A stretch of 38,350 nucleotides of DNA, from positions 1-38,350 of the forward strand of contig NZ_NFLF01000026.1 in assembly GCF_002160765.1 (NCBI RefSeq), written 5' to 3'. A program made the position numbers and the translations under genes. The notes below the pieces were generated by a model that worked only from the letters and a program-made list of their open reading frames with translations, did no database searches and was not told where the DNA came from. Shown here one piece after another: positions 6,630 to 14,293 of this stretch (positions are counted from its first letter, which is position 1; each line of letters starts with the position of its first letter). Source of the stretch: Lachnoclostridium sp. An138 (lineage in GTDB: Bacteria > Bacillota > Clostridia > Lachnospirales > Lachnospiraceae).

Positions 6630-6704
6630 TTCCTCCCGGCTGTTTGCCGCCACTTTCATTTTCACCTCCGGCGTTTCCCGGATGGTAACATCATAATGGT
6701 TCAT
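6630..6704 (-). pseudogene. N-terminal fragment of a DpnD/PcfM-like small protein
   Basis: Twenty-five codons beginning MNHYDVTIRETPEV and ending with Ser-Arg-Glu-Glu resemble the start of DpnD/PcfM-like small proteins, whose V-x-A-x-S-x-EEA strand-helix pattern is typical. It has its own AGAGGAG site. After Glu-Glu the expected helix is missing and the DNA becomes the parA leader; the frame then runs open to 6228 as a meaningless extension across the ParA region. This is a second deletion scar next to the ParA-CD1845 chimera. Confidence 0.45.
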
Positions 6705-6739
6705 CGCTCACGCTCCTCTCTAAAAATGGGCAGCAAAAA

Positions 6740-6764
6740 AGAGCGTCCATTTTCAGAACGCTCT
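6740..6764 (-). terminator. Terminator of the HTH-HipA gene
   Basis: AGAGCGT (6740-6746) and ACGCTCT (6758-6764) form a stem that is followed by TTTTTT on the minus strand. It lies 20 bases after the HipA-like stop codon. Confidence 0.75.
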
Positions 6765-6783
6765 CCAAAAAAGATATTCGTTT

Positions 6784-8178
6784 TTACCGCGCCTTCTCCT
6801 GTTTCAGACGGCGGGTTGGGATTGCCAGCAACTTGCGCACCCTGCCTTCCAAATGCTTCTCAATGGCCTGCAAATATTCTTCCGGCAGGCCCAGGCTTTC
6901 GTGGCGCTTGAACCGGAACCCGATCATGCGGCGGAGCTGCTCTTTCTGCTTTACCCCCATGACCTCCGCACACACTTCCTCATAGGAGATGTTGTAGGGG
7001 TTAGAACGGGTTTTTGCATACTCGTCCAGATTCGCATAATCTTCCTTACCGGCATAGCAGAACAGGGACAGCCCGTTGTCAAAAATGGGGGCGGGCGCAA
7101 TGATGTTGCCGCTGTGGTTATCCCGCAGAACGCCAAAGTTTCCAAAGTGGCGGTCCTCATTGTAAATCAGGGCGTCAAAAACCAGCATACTGCGGATTTG
7201 CTCGGAAAACTCCGGCCCCAGCTTGTCATAGTAGACAAGGCAGGCGGCAATGCCCCCGGTTCGGACAATGCGCCCGATGGGGATATAGGCTGTGTCGATG
7301 TTGGTAAACAGGGCGCACTTAGAGGCGGTAATGCCTTTCCAGTTCTCCAGGTCATAATGCACGGCGTTCAGACGCATGGTTTCCGCAATCTGCGAAGCAT
7401 AATACTCGCAGTACGGCTCCCTGCCCGCATTGGACGCGCCGGTCGTGCCGCCCTTGTAGAGATAAATCCCATCGTGCTCCACATATCGCCACGCTTTGGG
7501 CAGCATACCGCCTGTGGTCAGCTCCGGGGATGTGGTAAACGCCTGCCTGCTCCCGCCTGCGCCGGTATAGGCCACCAGCGCCAGTATCTCGGAAAAGCGA
7601 TTTTCGTAAAGATTGTATTGGGAGAACTTCCCCTCAAATCCCTCCGGCACCACCCAATAGCTGTCGTTGAGCGACAGCCCCTTGCACACGTCGATAATTC
7701 CCTTGGTGTCGCCCAGGCTAAGGCCAAGGGTTTTCAAAATCTCGTCCACAAAGGCGCGGTTTTTGGGGATAACCCGCCGCTCCAGCCAATGGATGACGCC
7801 CTTGCCGGTGCGCTCCATATCCAAAGGCAACAAATGGGCCTGCTCTTCGTTGGTGTATAAGATTTCGGCTACAAGGCCGGACAAGCCCTGCTTTTCCATG
7901 GAAAAGCGCATTAGCTCTGTATCATAAATGCGGAGACTGTAAACATGACTCATAGGCTCCTCCTTGTCGTTCAGTTCCAGTGAAACATCCTTTCCCAGCG
8001 CCGAAGCGATTTTTAAGATCATATCAAGCGTGGGGTTCTGTGTCCCACTTTCCAGGCGGTTAATGCCGGAACGCTGGATTCCCAGCCGCCTTGCCAGCTC
8101 TGCCTGGGAAATGCCCTGCTCCAGACGGGCCTCCACAAGCTGGGATATGATTTTCTGCCGTTTGCGCAGTTCATCCAT
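6784..8178 (-). CDS. XRE-HTH fused to a HipA-like kinase
   Basis: A 464-aa protein. Residues 1-70 are an XRE helix-turn-helix (ISQAELARRLGIQRSGINRL). The C-terminal two thirds carry HipA-family kinase motifs: the catalytic-loop pattern NEDRHFGNFGVL and the metal-binding IFDNGLSLF. HipA kinases phosphorylate targets such as tRNA synthetases and are normally restrained by a separate HTH antitoxin, HipB; here both parts are in one chain. A second ATG (7951-7953, Met76) at the start of the non-HTH part has a very strong AAGGAGGAGC site, so a kinase-only form may also be made. The gene is monocistronic, with its own operator-like palindrome and terminator. Toxin-antitoxin or defence roles are inferred. 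Confidence 0.8.
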   Translation of the reverse strand: MDELRKRQKIISQLVEARLEQGISQAELARRLGIQRSGINRLESGTQNPTLDMILKIASALGKDVSLELNDKEEPMSHVYSLRIYDTELMRFSMEKQGLSGLVAEILYTNEEQAHLLPLDMERTGKGVIHWLERRVIPKNRAFVDEILKTLGLSLGDTKGIIDVCKGLSLNDSYWVVPEGFEGKFSQYNLYENRFSEILALVAYTGAGGSRQAFTTSPELTTGGMLPKAWRYVEHDGIYLYKGGTTGASNAGREPYCEYYASQIAETMRLNAVHYDLENWKGITASKCALFTNIDTAYIPIGRIVRTGGIAACLVYYDKLGPEFSEQIRSMLVFDALIYNEDRHFGNFGVLRDNHSGNIIAPAPIFDNGLSLFCYAGKEDYANLDEYAKTRSNPYNISYEEVCAEVMGVKQKEQLRRMIGFRFKRHESLGLPEEYLQAIEKHLEGRVRKLLAIPTRRLKQEKAR

Positions 8179-8199
8179 ACTCTCACCTCACTGCTTCAA

Positions 8200-8219
8200 T
8201 GTTAACATATATGATAACA
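8200..8219. promoter_or_regulatory. 20-bp near-perfect palindrome, likely operator of the HTH-HipA gene
   Basis: TGTTAACATATATGATAACA is symmetric at 9 of 10 positions and ends 22 bases before the start codon, overlapping the likely -10 region. The HTH of the protein itself is the obvious candidate ligand. Confidence 0.55.
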
Positions 8220-8261
8220 ATTTGCAAGAGGGAGAATCTGTCAAAGATGCAAAACCGGCAC

Positions 8262-8765
8262 TCACCGCTCCGGCTCTTTGCCGTGGCTGCCCCGAATAAG
8301 AATCCCCAGCCGGTGGCACAGAAAATCATTCACATCCTTTCCACGGGTCGGCGGTTTGTTCTCCACCCGGTAGCCCTCCGGCATGACAGCCATGATCGCC
8401 TTGGCAGCCAGCCGGCCAGCGGTGTCATTGTCCAGATGAAGATAGATGGTTTTCACATGGGGGTGGTCCTCCAAAAATCGGGTGAGGGCCACCGGCAGCT
8501 TGCTTTCCTCGATCTTTTTCTTTGGCTGGTACACCCCGGCCAGGGACAGCAGATTGTGCCGCCGCCAGTCGATCCCGTGCTTGGGCTTTTCCTCCTTCGG
8601 CGCTGGCACAAAGGAAGGCGGCGGGATGGCCGCCCTGCCGGAGATGGTTTCCATGGCCTCCAGAAAGGAATAGCCGTTGACCTTGATGAGATAGTCCAGC
8701 GCACTGTAACCGCCGATCCCACGGGAAAACCAGCACCATTTGCCGTTGGAAATCCGCAGGCTGTC
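8262..8765 (-). pseudogene. Remnant of a DUF3991/toprim-domain protein
   Basis: The frame encodes pieces of the toprim/DUF3991 protein found in clostridial ICEs. First comes a zinc-finger-like region (GDSLRISNGKWCWFSRGIGG, SALDYLIKV). Then, after a proline/lysine linker, the end of the toprim domain appears (NLLSLAGVYQPKKK, the acidic LHLDNDTAGR metal motif, RGKDVNDFLCHRLGI). In the family, more than a hundred residues normally separate these two parts, so an in-frame internal deletion is likely. The N-terminus is also missing, and the frame is fused to the DUF3791 fragment. A 202-aa reading frame is formally open from 8870, but no good start supports it. It was probably a primase-like helper of conjugation. 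Confidence 0.65.
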
Positions 8766-8842
8766 ACCTGCCTGCCAGTCAAGTGCTTGGCGTTTTTGTA
8801 GGTTTCCACGCAATAAATGAGGAAATCGCCCTGTTTGGTCAT
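8766..8842 (-). pseudogene. N-terminal fragment of a DUF3791 protein
   Basis: About 25 codons from an ATG at 8840-8842 read TKQGDFLIYCVETYKNAKHL plus Thr-Gly-Arg-Gln, typical of the first helices of DUF3791 proteins, small putative regulators or antitoxins. The rest of the domain is absent: within CAGGCAGGTGAC the sequence switches, in another frame, to the toprim remnant. An AAGGGTGG-like site precedes it. I read it as a deletion junction between two formerly separate genes. Confidence 0.5.
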
Positions 8843-8879
8843 ATCCACCCTTCTTTCGGCACTGTATCACACTCTTAGA

Positions 8880-10079
8880 TCAGTATGTGTCACTTAGCAG
8901 GAAGTCCGCCAAATGCACGATCTTCACGCCATTGATATTTCCTGCCGCCAGCTCATCCAGCGTTACCACATATTTCGGATAGTGGTCTTTGATTTCGAGG
9001 AGATTGGCAACCTCCCGATCCGATTCCTCCGGCAGCCTGCGACAAACCTGAACGTAGATACGCTCGTCACGCTGCACCGCCATAAAATCAATTTCTTTCG
9101 TTTCATTCTTCCCGATATAAACTTCATAGCCCCGCCGCCGCAGTTCAAAATACACGATGTTTTCCAGCATAGCGGCAATGGACTTCGGATTAAAGCCCAT
9201 GATGCAGTATTTCAGAGAAGCGTCTGCCAGATAGAATTTTTCCCGGGTTTTCAGCACGGATTTTCCCTGCAAATCATACCGCTGGCAGCGATAGATCACA
9301 AACGCCTTTTCCAGCCAGTTCAGATAGTTGTAAACTGCCTCCACGGATAGGGAACGTCCCTCGCTTTTGAGGAACTTTGCAATGGCGTTGGCGGAAAAGG
9401 TCTTGCCCACATTTTCCACGATATACTTGACAACACGGTTGAACAAATCAAAGTTCATGATGTTATGCCGCTTTGTAATATCGTTGGTAATCACAGAGTT
9501 ATAGATTCCCTCCACGATCTGATAGGCCGAGCGTTCGTCAAAGTTGCCGAGCGCCACAATGGGGAAGCCACCCAGCCGCAGATATTCGTTTAATAGTTCC
9601 TTTGGGGAACGGGAATCTGATTTCTTGAAATCCAAATATTCAGCGAAAGACAGTGTATAAACCGGAATGGAGATATATCGTCCCGTCAAATAGGTCGAGA
9701 TCTCGCTGGACATCAGCTTGGAATTGGAGCCGGTCACATAAATATCGGTATTGGCATTTTCCAGCAGGCTGTTGACTGCTTTTTCCCAACCGTCAATCTC
9801 CTGCACTTCGTCCAGCAGCAGATAGTAGCGCCCGTCGTCGGTCATCTGTTCTTTAATGCCCTGATACATAGCCTTGTCGGTCATTCCGTCGTCAAAATCC
9901 TCCGACGTATAGCGCATACTGATAATGTGGTCTGCGGCAATCCCACTTTTCAGCAGATCATCCCGCAGCATATCTAAAATTGTGGATTTACCACAGCGCC
10001 GGATTCCTGCCAGTATCTTCACCAGCGGAACATCCCGATAGGTTTTCAGCGTGTTCATATATTGTGGTCGGATAATCAT
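8880..10079 (-). CDS. AAA ATPase with C-terminal DUF4143 domain
   Basis: A 399-aa ATPase of the archaeal-type AAA/DUF4143 group. Walker A is GIRRCGKST (residues 25-33), Walker B is LLLDE (87-91), and a sensor-like VTGSNSKLMSSE follows. A winged-helix region is followed by a C-terminal nuclease-fold part with ENIVYFELRRRGYEVY and KEIDFMA, resembling a PD-(D/E)xK core. Function is not established; members are often near toxin-antitoxin and mobile genes. AAGGAGG precedes the ATG by eight bases. It ends close to the DUF3791/toprim scar and starts about 50 bases after the next gene, with which it may share a transcript; a weak TATACT -10 also lies at about 10114. Confidence 0.85.
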   Translation of the reverse strand: MIIRPQYMNTLKTYRDVPLVKILAGIRRCGKSTILDMLRDDLLKSGIAADHIISMRYTSEDFDDGMTDKAMYQGIKEQMTDDGRYYLLLDEVQEIDGWEKAVNSLLENANTDIYVTGSNSKLMSSEISTYLTGRYISIPVYTLSFAEYLDFKKSDSRSPKELLNEYLRLGGFPIVALGNFDERSAYQIVEGIYNSVITNDITKRHNIMNFDLFNRVVKYIVENVGKTFSANAIAKFLKSEGRSLSVEAVYNYLNWLEKAFVIYRCQRYDLQGKSVLKTREKFYLADASLKYCIMGFNPKSIAAMLENIVYFELRRRGYEVYIGKNETKEIDFMAVQRDERIYVQVCRRLPEESDREVANLLEIKDHYPKYVVTLDELAAGNINGVKIVHLADFLLSDTY

Positions 10080-10132
10080 ATCGTTCGCCTCCTTGTTCCT
10101 TACTAATAGTATAGCGAAAAACTCGAAGAATA

Positions 10133-10423
10133 TCAGTAGTTTTTACTTGTAATCCGTAAAAACTTATTTTTTTCAAGACTTTTTTGGGTTCGAATGAATT
10201 TTGGTATGTAAAAGGCGGCATGCTCCTCGGCAGAAAAGGAAAGTTCTCCCTTGCCCTCCAGCAGAGCGCCAATCGCAGGATTTTGGCGCTTCAGTTCCTC
10301 CATCTGGGCCTTTAACTTGGTATATTCCGGGCTGGCAGCTGCCAAATCCATCACGATGTCGCTGTCGATTTCAAAGAACTGCTCGGAAATGCGCTCCGGG
10401 AGCAGGCAGTAGCTATCGTCCAT
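10133..10423 (-). CDS. Conserved mobile-element protein with an apparently replaced C-terminus
   Basis: A 96-aa protein starting MDDSYCLLPERISEQFFEID. It resembles a small hypothetical family I recall from clostridial ICEs (possibly DUF6664, uncertain), with an acidic, helical body (KLKAQMEELKRQNP) and an EEHAAFY motif. After that motif the sequence (Ile-Pro-Lys-Phe onward) becomes basic and AT-rich and no longer resembles the family, so the original C-terminus was probably lost. Start and promoter are good: AAGGGGTGAT before the ATG, and TTGCCA/TATAGT further upstream. Function unknown. Confidence 0.6.
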   Translation of the reverse strand: MDDSYCLLPERISEQFFEIDSDIVMDLAAASPEYTKLKAQMEELKRQNPAIGALLEGKGELSFSAEEHAAFYIPKFIRTQKSLEKNKFLRITSKNY

Positions 10424-10455
10424 CTATCATCACCCCTTGTTACGATTTTTATTAT

Positions 10456-10484
10456 ACTATACCTGCCCCGCAGCGCAATGGCAA
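10456..10484 (-). promoter_or_regulatory. Promoter of the 96-aa gene (and possibly the DUF4143 gene)
   Basis: TTGCCA (10479-10484) and TATAGT (10456-10461) are separated by exactly 17 bases on the minus strand, about 35 bases before the start codon at 10423. Confidence 0.65.
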
Positions 10485-10629
10485 ATGTAGAAGGAACGCT
10501 GCACCGCAAATGTGCGAGTTCATCCACTTGAAACGTAACAGCGGCAACTCAGAAGAACAAGATAAACCGGATTCGGTTTGGTCAAATCCTTCCAAAATCG
10601 GACAAAGGCGGGCAGACTTTTGGGAAAGG

Positions 10630-10665
10630 AAAAAGCCCGGAAAACCGCATGGTTCCGGGCTTTTT
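10630..10665. terminator. Bidirectional terminator
   Basis: AAAAAGCCCGGAA (10630-10642) and TTCCGGGCTTTTT (10653-10665) form a perfect 13-bp stem with A- and T-runs on both sides. It separates the integrase transcript from the cluster to its left. Confidence 0.85.
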
Positions 10666-10842
10666 GAGCATTTTTGAATTGGTTTGTCGGGCCTGTTATC
10701 TCTTGGAGAACTGAGGCGCGCGACGGGCAGCCTTGAGGCCGTACTGCGCGAGTTTTAGAGCCGATTTTCCTTGATATTCCGGGCTTTTCCGGCTTTTTAG
10801 CTCTCGGTTATCCTATGTGGTAACCACAAAAAACAGGGTTTT
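10666..10842. other. Gene-free segment beside the integrases, candidate ICE end
   Basis: No coding signal. It contains an imperfect hairpin around GAGC/GCTC arms (about 10757-10803) and a perfect 11-nt palindrome GTGGTAACCAC (10817-10827) 16 bases before the int1 stop. Tn916-type elements end shortly beyond int, so the attachment site may lie between here and 10424. The core cannot be fixed without the other element end. Confidence 0.3.
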
Positions 10843-12054
10843 TTATTGAGCCGGAGCCTGATGGAAAGCACCGTTTACCACCCCAAACAGCTCCTCTGGT
10901 TTATTGTACTTCACCTTGGCGTAGATGTCCATAGTTGTTTTGCTGTTTTCATGTCCAGCAAGGTATTGGACGGTCTTTGGATCAACACCAGCATAGAGCA
11001 GATTGGTAATGTAAGTGTGTCGCAGCTGATGCGGGGTTACATCAAAGTCCAGCGTATATCTGATTTTGGGTTGATTTTTCTGGGTCATGCCCAGCGTTGG
11101 GGTAACCGTGTATTTGATGCTCTGCCCATTCACATACTTATAATAGTTGCGGGGCTTGGTGGACCGGACAACTACATACTTCCATACTCGCTGAAACTGG
11201 GATGCAGCCAACGGCTCTCCATTGCTGTCTGCAATCACAAAGTCCGAATGGGAGGTTTCCTTGGCTTCCCGCAGACAATCCACCAGACACTTGGGAATTG
11301 GAATGTCCCTTTTGGCTGCTTTACTCTTTAGCACCGTAGAAACCACCGGTCTGTTATGCTCTGTACGCCACGCTCGCCTTACCGATAGATAAGGTGTAGG
11401 CTCATCCAGAAATACGCAGTCCCATTGCAGCGCGAGGATTTCTTCTCGGCGCAGACCGGAATACAATCCAAGCATAATAAATAGGTAGGGAGGAAGCCCT
11501 TTGACTGTATCCAGAAGCACGGCTACCTGTTGATCTGTCAATGCCTCCCTCTTTTTTGCTGGCTTTCCGCCCTTGCCCGATATTCCCTCACAGGGATTGT
11601 GTTCGAGAATTTGGCTCCGCTCTGCCGTGTAAAAAACACATTTTAGGAGCATATTTACCTTATTATACAATCCCTCTGACTTTTTCGACAGCGGGACAAG
11701 CGCCAACCGAATATCATCAGAAGTGACTTCCTCCATATACATCTCGCCCAAGGGTTTGATGATATAGTTTTTCATGTCCCTCGTATAGCCTCTGAGCGTA
11801 GAGGCAGAAACTTTTGCCGACTGCATGAGCAACCACTTTTCACAATACTCTGCCACCGTTGGATGCTGCCGATGAAAGATGATCTCCTCCACCTGCCGCC
11901 GCGCCTCTAATTCCTTCTCATACAATTCCTCGCAAGTAGTGGCGTACAGACTCACCTGCTTGCCATCTGCGTCCATTATCCGGGTCCTGTAATACTGGAT
12001 TCCTTTTAATGTAATGGTTCCATACTTCGGGACCTCCGGTTTCTTTTTAGCCAT
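10843..12054 (-). CDS. Tyrosine integrase 1, Tn916 Int type
   Basis: A 403-aa site-specific recombinase for excision and integration of the ICE. The N-terminal arm-binding domain (YGTITLKGIQYYRTRI) is followed by a core-binding SAM-like domain (TVAEYCEKWLLMQSAKVSAS) and the catalytic domain. The full set of catalytic residues is visible: Arg202 (SGLRREE), His342 and Arg345 (PHQLRHTY), His368 (LAGHENS) and Tyr378 (MDIYAKV). It lies 148 bases after a close relative, with a terminator between them, so the two seem separately transcribed. A GGAAAGGAAG site precedes the start. Length and motifs argue for an active enzyme. Confidence 0.93.
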   Translation of the reverse strand: MAKKKPEVPKYGTITLKGIQYYRTRIMDADGKQVSLYATTCEELYEKELEARRQVEEIIFHRQHPTVAEYCEKWLLMQSAKVSASTLRGYTRDMKNYIIKPLGEMYMEEVTSDDIRLALVPLSKKSEGLYNKVNMLLKCVFYTAERSQILEHNPCEGISGKGGKPAKKREALTDQQVAVLLDTVKGLPPYLFIMLGLYSGLRREEILALQWDCVFLDEPTPYLSVRRAWRTEHNRPVVSTVLKSKAAKRDIPIPKCLVDCLREAKETSHSDFVIADSNGEPLAASQFQRVWKYVVVRSTKPRNYYKYVNGQSIKYTVTPTLGMTQKNQPKIRYTLDFDVTPHQLRHTYITNLLYAGVDPKTVQYLAGHENSKTTMDIYAKVKYNKPEELFGVVNGAFHQAPAQ

Positions 12055-12155
12055 CTTCGATCTTCCTTTCCTGATAATGTGCAGTTTCCGTATCTACACT
12101 CTCTTTTTATCAGAAAGCCTCAATTTAATCAAAGATACGGCCTGGGCAAAACAAA

Positions 12156-12179
12156 GAGCGAGACATCCTTGCCTCGCTC
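12156..12179 (-). terminator. Terminator after integrase 2
   Basis: GAGCGAG (12156-12162) pairs with CTCGCTC (12173-12179), followed on the minus strand by TTTGTTTT. It lies between the two integrase genes. Confidence 0.65.
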
Positions 12180-12202
12180 CTGTTTCACTTCCTATTTTAT
12201 TC

Positions 12203-13417
12203 TTAAACTGCTTCCCAGCCTGCAAATGCGCTGCTCATTGATCTCACCAGCTCATCCGGCCGGTTGTATTTGACCTTTGCATAGATGTCCATGGTAATCT
12301 TGCTGCTTTCATGGCCTGCCAGGTATTGAACTGTTTTGGGATCTACCGACGCATGAATGAGGTTGGTGATGTAGGTATGCCGTAGCTGATGTGGAGTAAC
12401 CTCAAAATCCAAGCTGTAAACCACCTTGCCATTATGAGCTGCCTTTTCTCCAAGAACAGGGGTAACCGTATGTTTTACACGCTTTCCATCTTCGTACCGA
12501 TAATATGACCGTTCCTTAACGGTTCTGGTAACAATATACTGCCAGAGCCGCTTAAACTGTGTGTAAGACAGCGGTTCGCCATCCCGGTTTGAAACCACAT
12601 ACTCCGAAGTCGAGGTTGCTTTTGCCTCTTTTAAGCACTCTGCCAAACAAACAGGGAGAGGGATATTTCTCTCCGCCGCCTTTGTTTTCAATTCATCCAG
12701 GATGACCGGTCTGTTATGCTCTGTGTGCCATGCTCGCCTTACCGTCAGGTATGGAGTGTCCGTATCCAGATATACAGAATCCCATTGTAGTGCAAGAATT
12801 TCTTCCCGTCGTAGACCCGCATACAAGCCGATCATAACAAATACATAAGGCGGCAAACCTCGGATCGCGTCTAAAAGGCGTTCTACCTGTTCGTCTGTCA
12901 AAGCCAGCCGATCCTCCTGGGGAACGCCGCCCCCTTTTGTCGTTAGATGAATCGTCGGGTTGTGGTCGATAATCCGGCTTTCCATTGCTGAACGAAAGAT
13001 AGACTTATAAAGAATCACCACGGACTTGTAAACCGATACGGATTTCTTGGAAACTGGAACGAGAGCAAGCTGAATATCGTCCAGGCAGACCTCTCCCATC
13101 CGCTTATCTCCCAATTCTGCAATGATATGCCGCCTGACCTTCGAGGTATAGTCCGTCAAGGTGGTTGCTCGCACATGGACCGATTGCATCAGCAGCCACT
13201 TTTCACAATACTCGGCCACCGTGGGCGTTTTCCGATGGAAAGTAGCATTTTCAATCTGCTCCAACGCAAGTGTTTCCCTATTGTAAAGTTCTTCAGGGGT
13301 TTTCGCGTAAAGAGCTATGAGCTTTCCATTCGCATCTTTGATTCTGGTTCTATAATACAGGACACCCTTTTTCATGACGGTGCCATATTGAGGAATTATT
13401 ATTTGCCTTTTGGCCAA
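12203..13417 (-). CDS. Tyrosine integrase 2, Tn916 Int type
   Basis: A 404-aa relative of integrase 1; the two share the same layout and long identical stretches (TVAEYCEKWLLMQS, PHQLRHTYITNL, VDPKTVQYLAGHE) but differ in the central core-binding region. Catalytic Arg203, His343, Arg346, His369 and Tyr379 are all present. I start it at the TTG (13415-13417) because AGGAGG stands eight bases before it and the protein then begins MAKRQ, aligning with MAKKK of integrase 1; the GTG three codons earlier overlaps that site. It lies 85 bases after the excisionase gene. Either two elements abut here or both enzymes act on one element. Confidence 0.92.
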   Translation of the reverse strand: MAKRQIIIPQYGTVMKKGVLYYRTRIKDANGKLIALYAKTPEELYNRETLALEQIENATFHRKTPTVAEYCEKWLLMQSVHVRATTLTDYTSKVRRHIIAELGDKRMGEVCLDDIQLALVPVSKKSVSVYKSVVILYKSIFRSAMESRIIDHNPTIHLTTKGGGVPQEDRLALTDEQVERLLDAIRGLPPYVFVMIGLYAGLRREEILALQWDSVYLDTDTPYLTVRRAWHTEHNRPVILDELKTKAAERNIPLPVCLAECLKEAKATSTSEYVVSNRDGEPLSYTQFKRLWQYIVTRTVKERSYYRYEDGKRVKHTVTPVLGEKAAHNGKVVYSLDFEVTPHQLRHTYITNLIHASVDPKTVQYLAGHESSKITMDIYAKVKYNRPDELVRSMSSAFAGWEAV

Positions 13418-13501
13418 TTCCGTCACCTCCTAAGAATAAACTCCAGCGCTGTACCTTTGTTTTACCAGACATTTTAGATTCCAGCAAGGATACGGAATAG
13501 C

Positions 13502-13732
13502 TCAAACTCTTGCGCTTCGCGGCTTACGATATGTCGTGCTTTTTTCCATCGGCTTTGCACGATGGGTACATTTTGCAATATACTCCTGAAGGCCAGCATC
13601 CGTAAAGTACACGCAACCATTTTGCACATACTGAACATAGGAAATCAGCCCGCTGTTGCGCGCTGCATCCAAAGTTGCAATGCTGATACCCAGGATTTTG
13701 GCCGCCTCTTTTCGAGAAATCAGTTTTTCCAT
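13502..13732 (-). CDS. xis: Excisionase / MerR-like HTH protein (Xis)
   Basis: A 76-aa DNA-binding protein with the excisionase-type winged HTH: MEKLISRKEAAKILGISIAT followed by LDAARNSGLISYV and a wing reaching YIAKC. It bends DNA at the element ends so the integrase excises the ICE. The basic tail fits. AAGGGGG stands seven bases before the ATG. It sits directly before integrase 2 and probably works with it, since its spacing matches the xis-int order of Tn916-type elements. Confidence 0.85.
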   Translation of the reverse strand: MEKLISRKEAAKILGISIATLDAARNSGLISYVQYVQNGCVYFTDAGLQEYIAKCTHRAKPMEKSTTYRKPRSARV

Positions 13733-14293
13733 AAATGTTCCCCCTTTCTGTCAAGGATGTGGTTGTGGCTTTCAAAATCACATGAATGCGCTGGCAGCCA
13801 AAACTGCCAGCGCATGGTATCTGACTTTGAAAAGAAAGCTGTACCCACATTGCGATCTGCTGTTGCTAACAGTAGATGGTTACAGCTTTCCTGATCTAAT
13901 CGGTTATTTTTCGCCACATTTGCCAAGCACCCCTGACGATGGGGACACTTCTGGTCTCCGCTGGCGCGGCTGTCATAACTCCGCAGCGTCGTTTTACTCG
14001 TGCGCCGCAGGGTTCCTCCCAAGTCTTTAGGAGGCCGTGAGGAAGTATCTTTAAGCCCCCATGCAGTCATCGCGCCCCGAAGTGCCACCTTCAGGTTCCA
14101 GGCTTACGTTGATCGCTCAGGACAACCGATTCATCACCTCCTTGGCTTGTCCTTCTTGGCGGCGCGCCTGATTCGCTCATACATGGGTTATGTACCAGAA
14201 ATGCCGTGTATTCACTTGTCAATGTGCCAATGAAGGGGAAGAATTGTCCTTCTAATAGTAGTGAAGAAAATGGCGATATTTTGGCCATGTAAA
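13733..14293 (-). other. Leader-like gap between the sigma factor and xis genes
   Basis: About 560 bases with no gene I accept. Two minus-strand frames (13720-14088 and 14091-14288) are open but have unusual composition and no start signals. There is a perfect 12-bp hairpin (13786-13797 with 13804-13815, loop CCAAAA), a GGTTCCTCC/GGAGG hairpin at about 14009-14034, and a full-length Shine-Dalgarno match AAGGAGGTGA at 14134-14143 with no properly spaced start codon. The region may be a regulated leader of xis-int, or the site where the sigma-like protein acts. Confidence 0.4.

Noticed and set aside
6228-6704. 158-codon minus-strand frame covering the ParA chimera
   Set aside because: Only its first 25 codons look like a protein; the rest is the ParA region read out of frame.
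13720-14288. Two minus-strand frames of 122 and 65 codons between sigma and xis
   Set aside because: They resemble recurrent hypothetical annotations, but composition is odd, start signals are missing, and one runs through the xis start. I treat the stretch as a leader.
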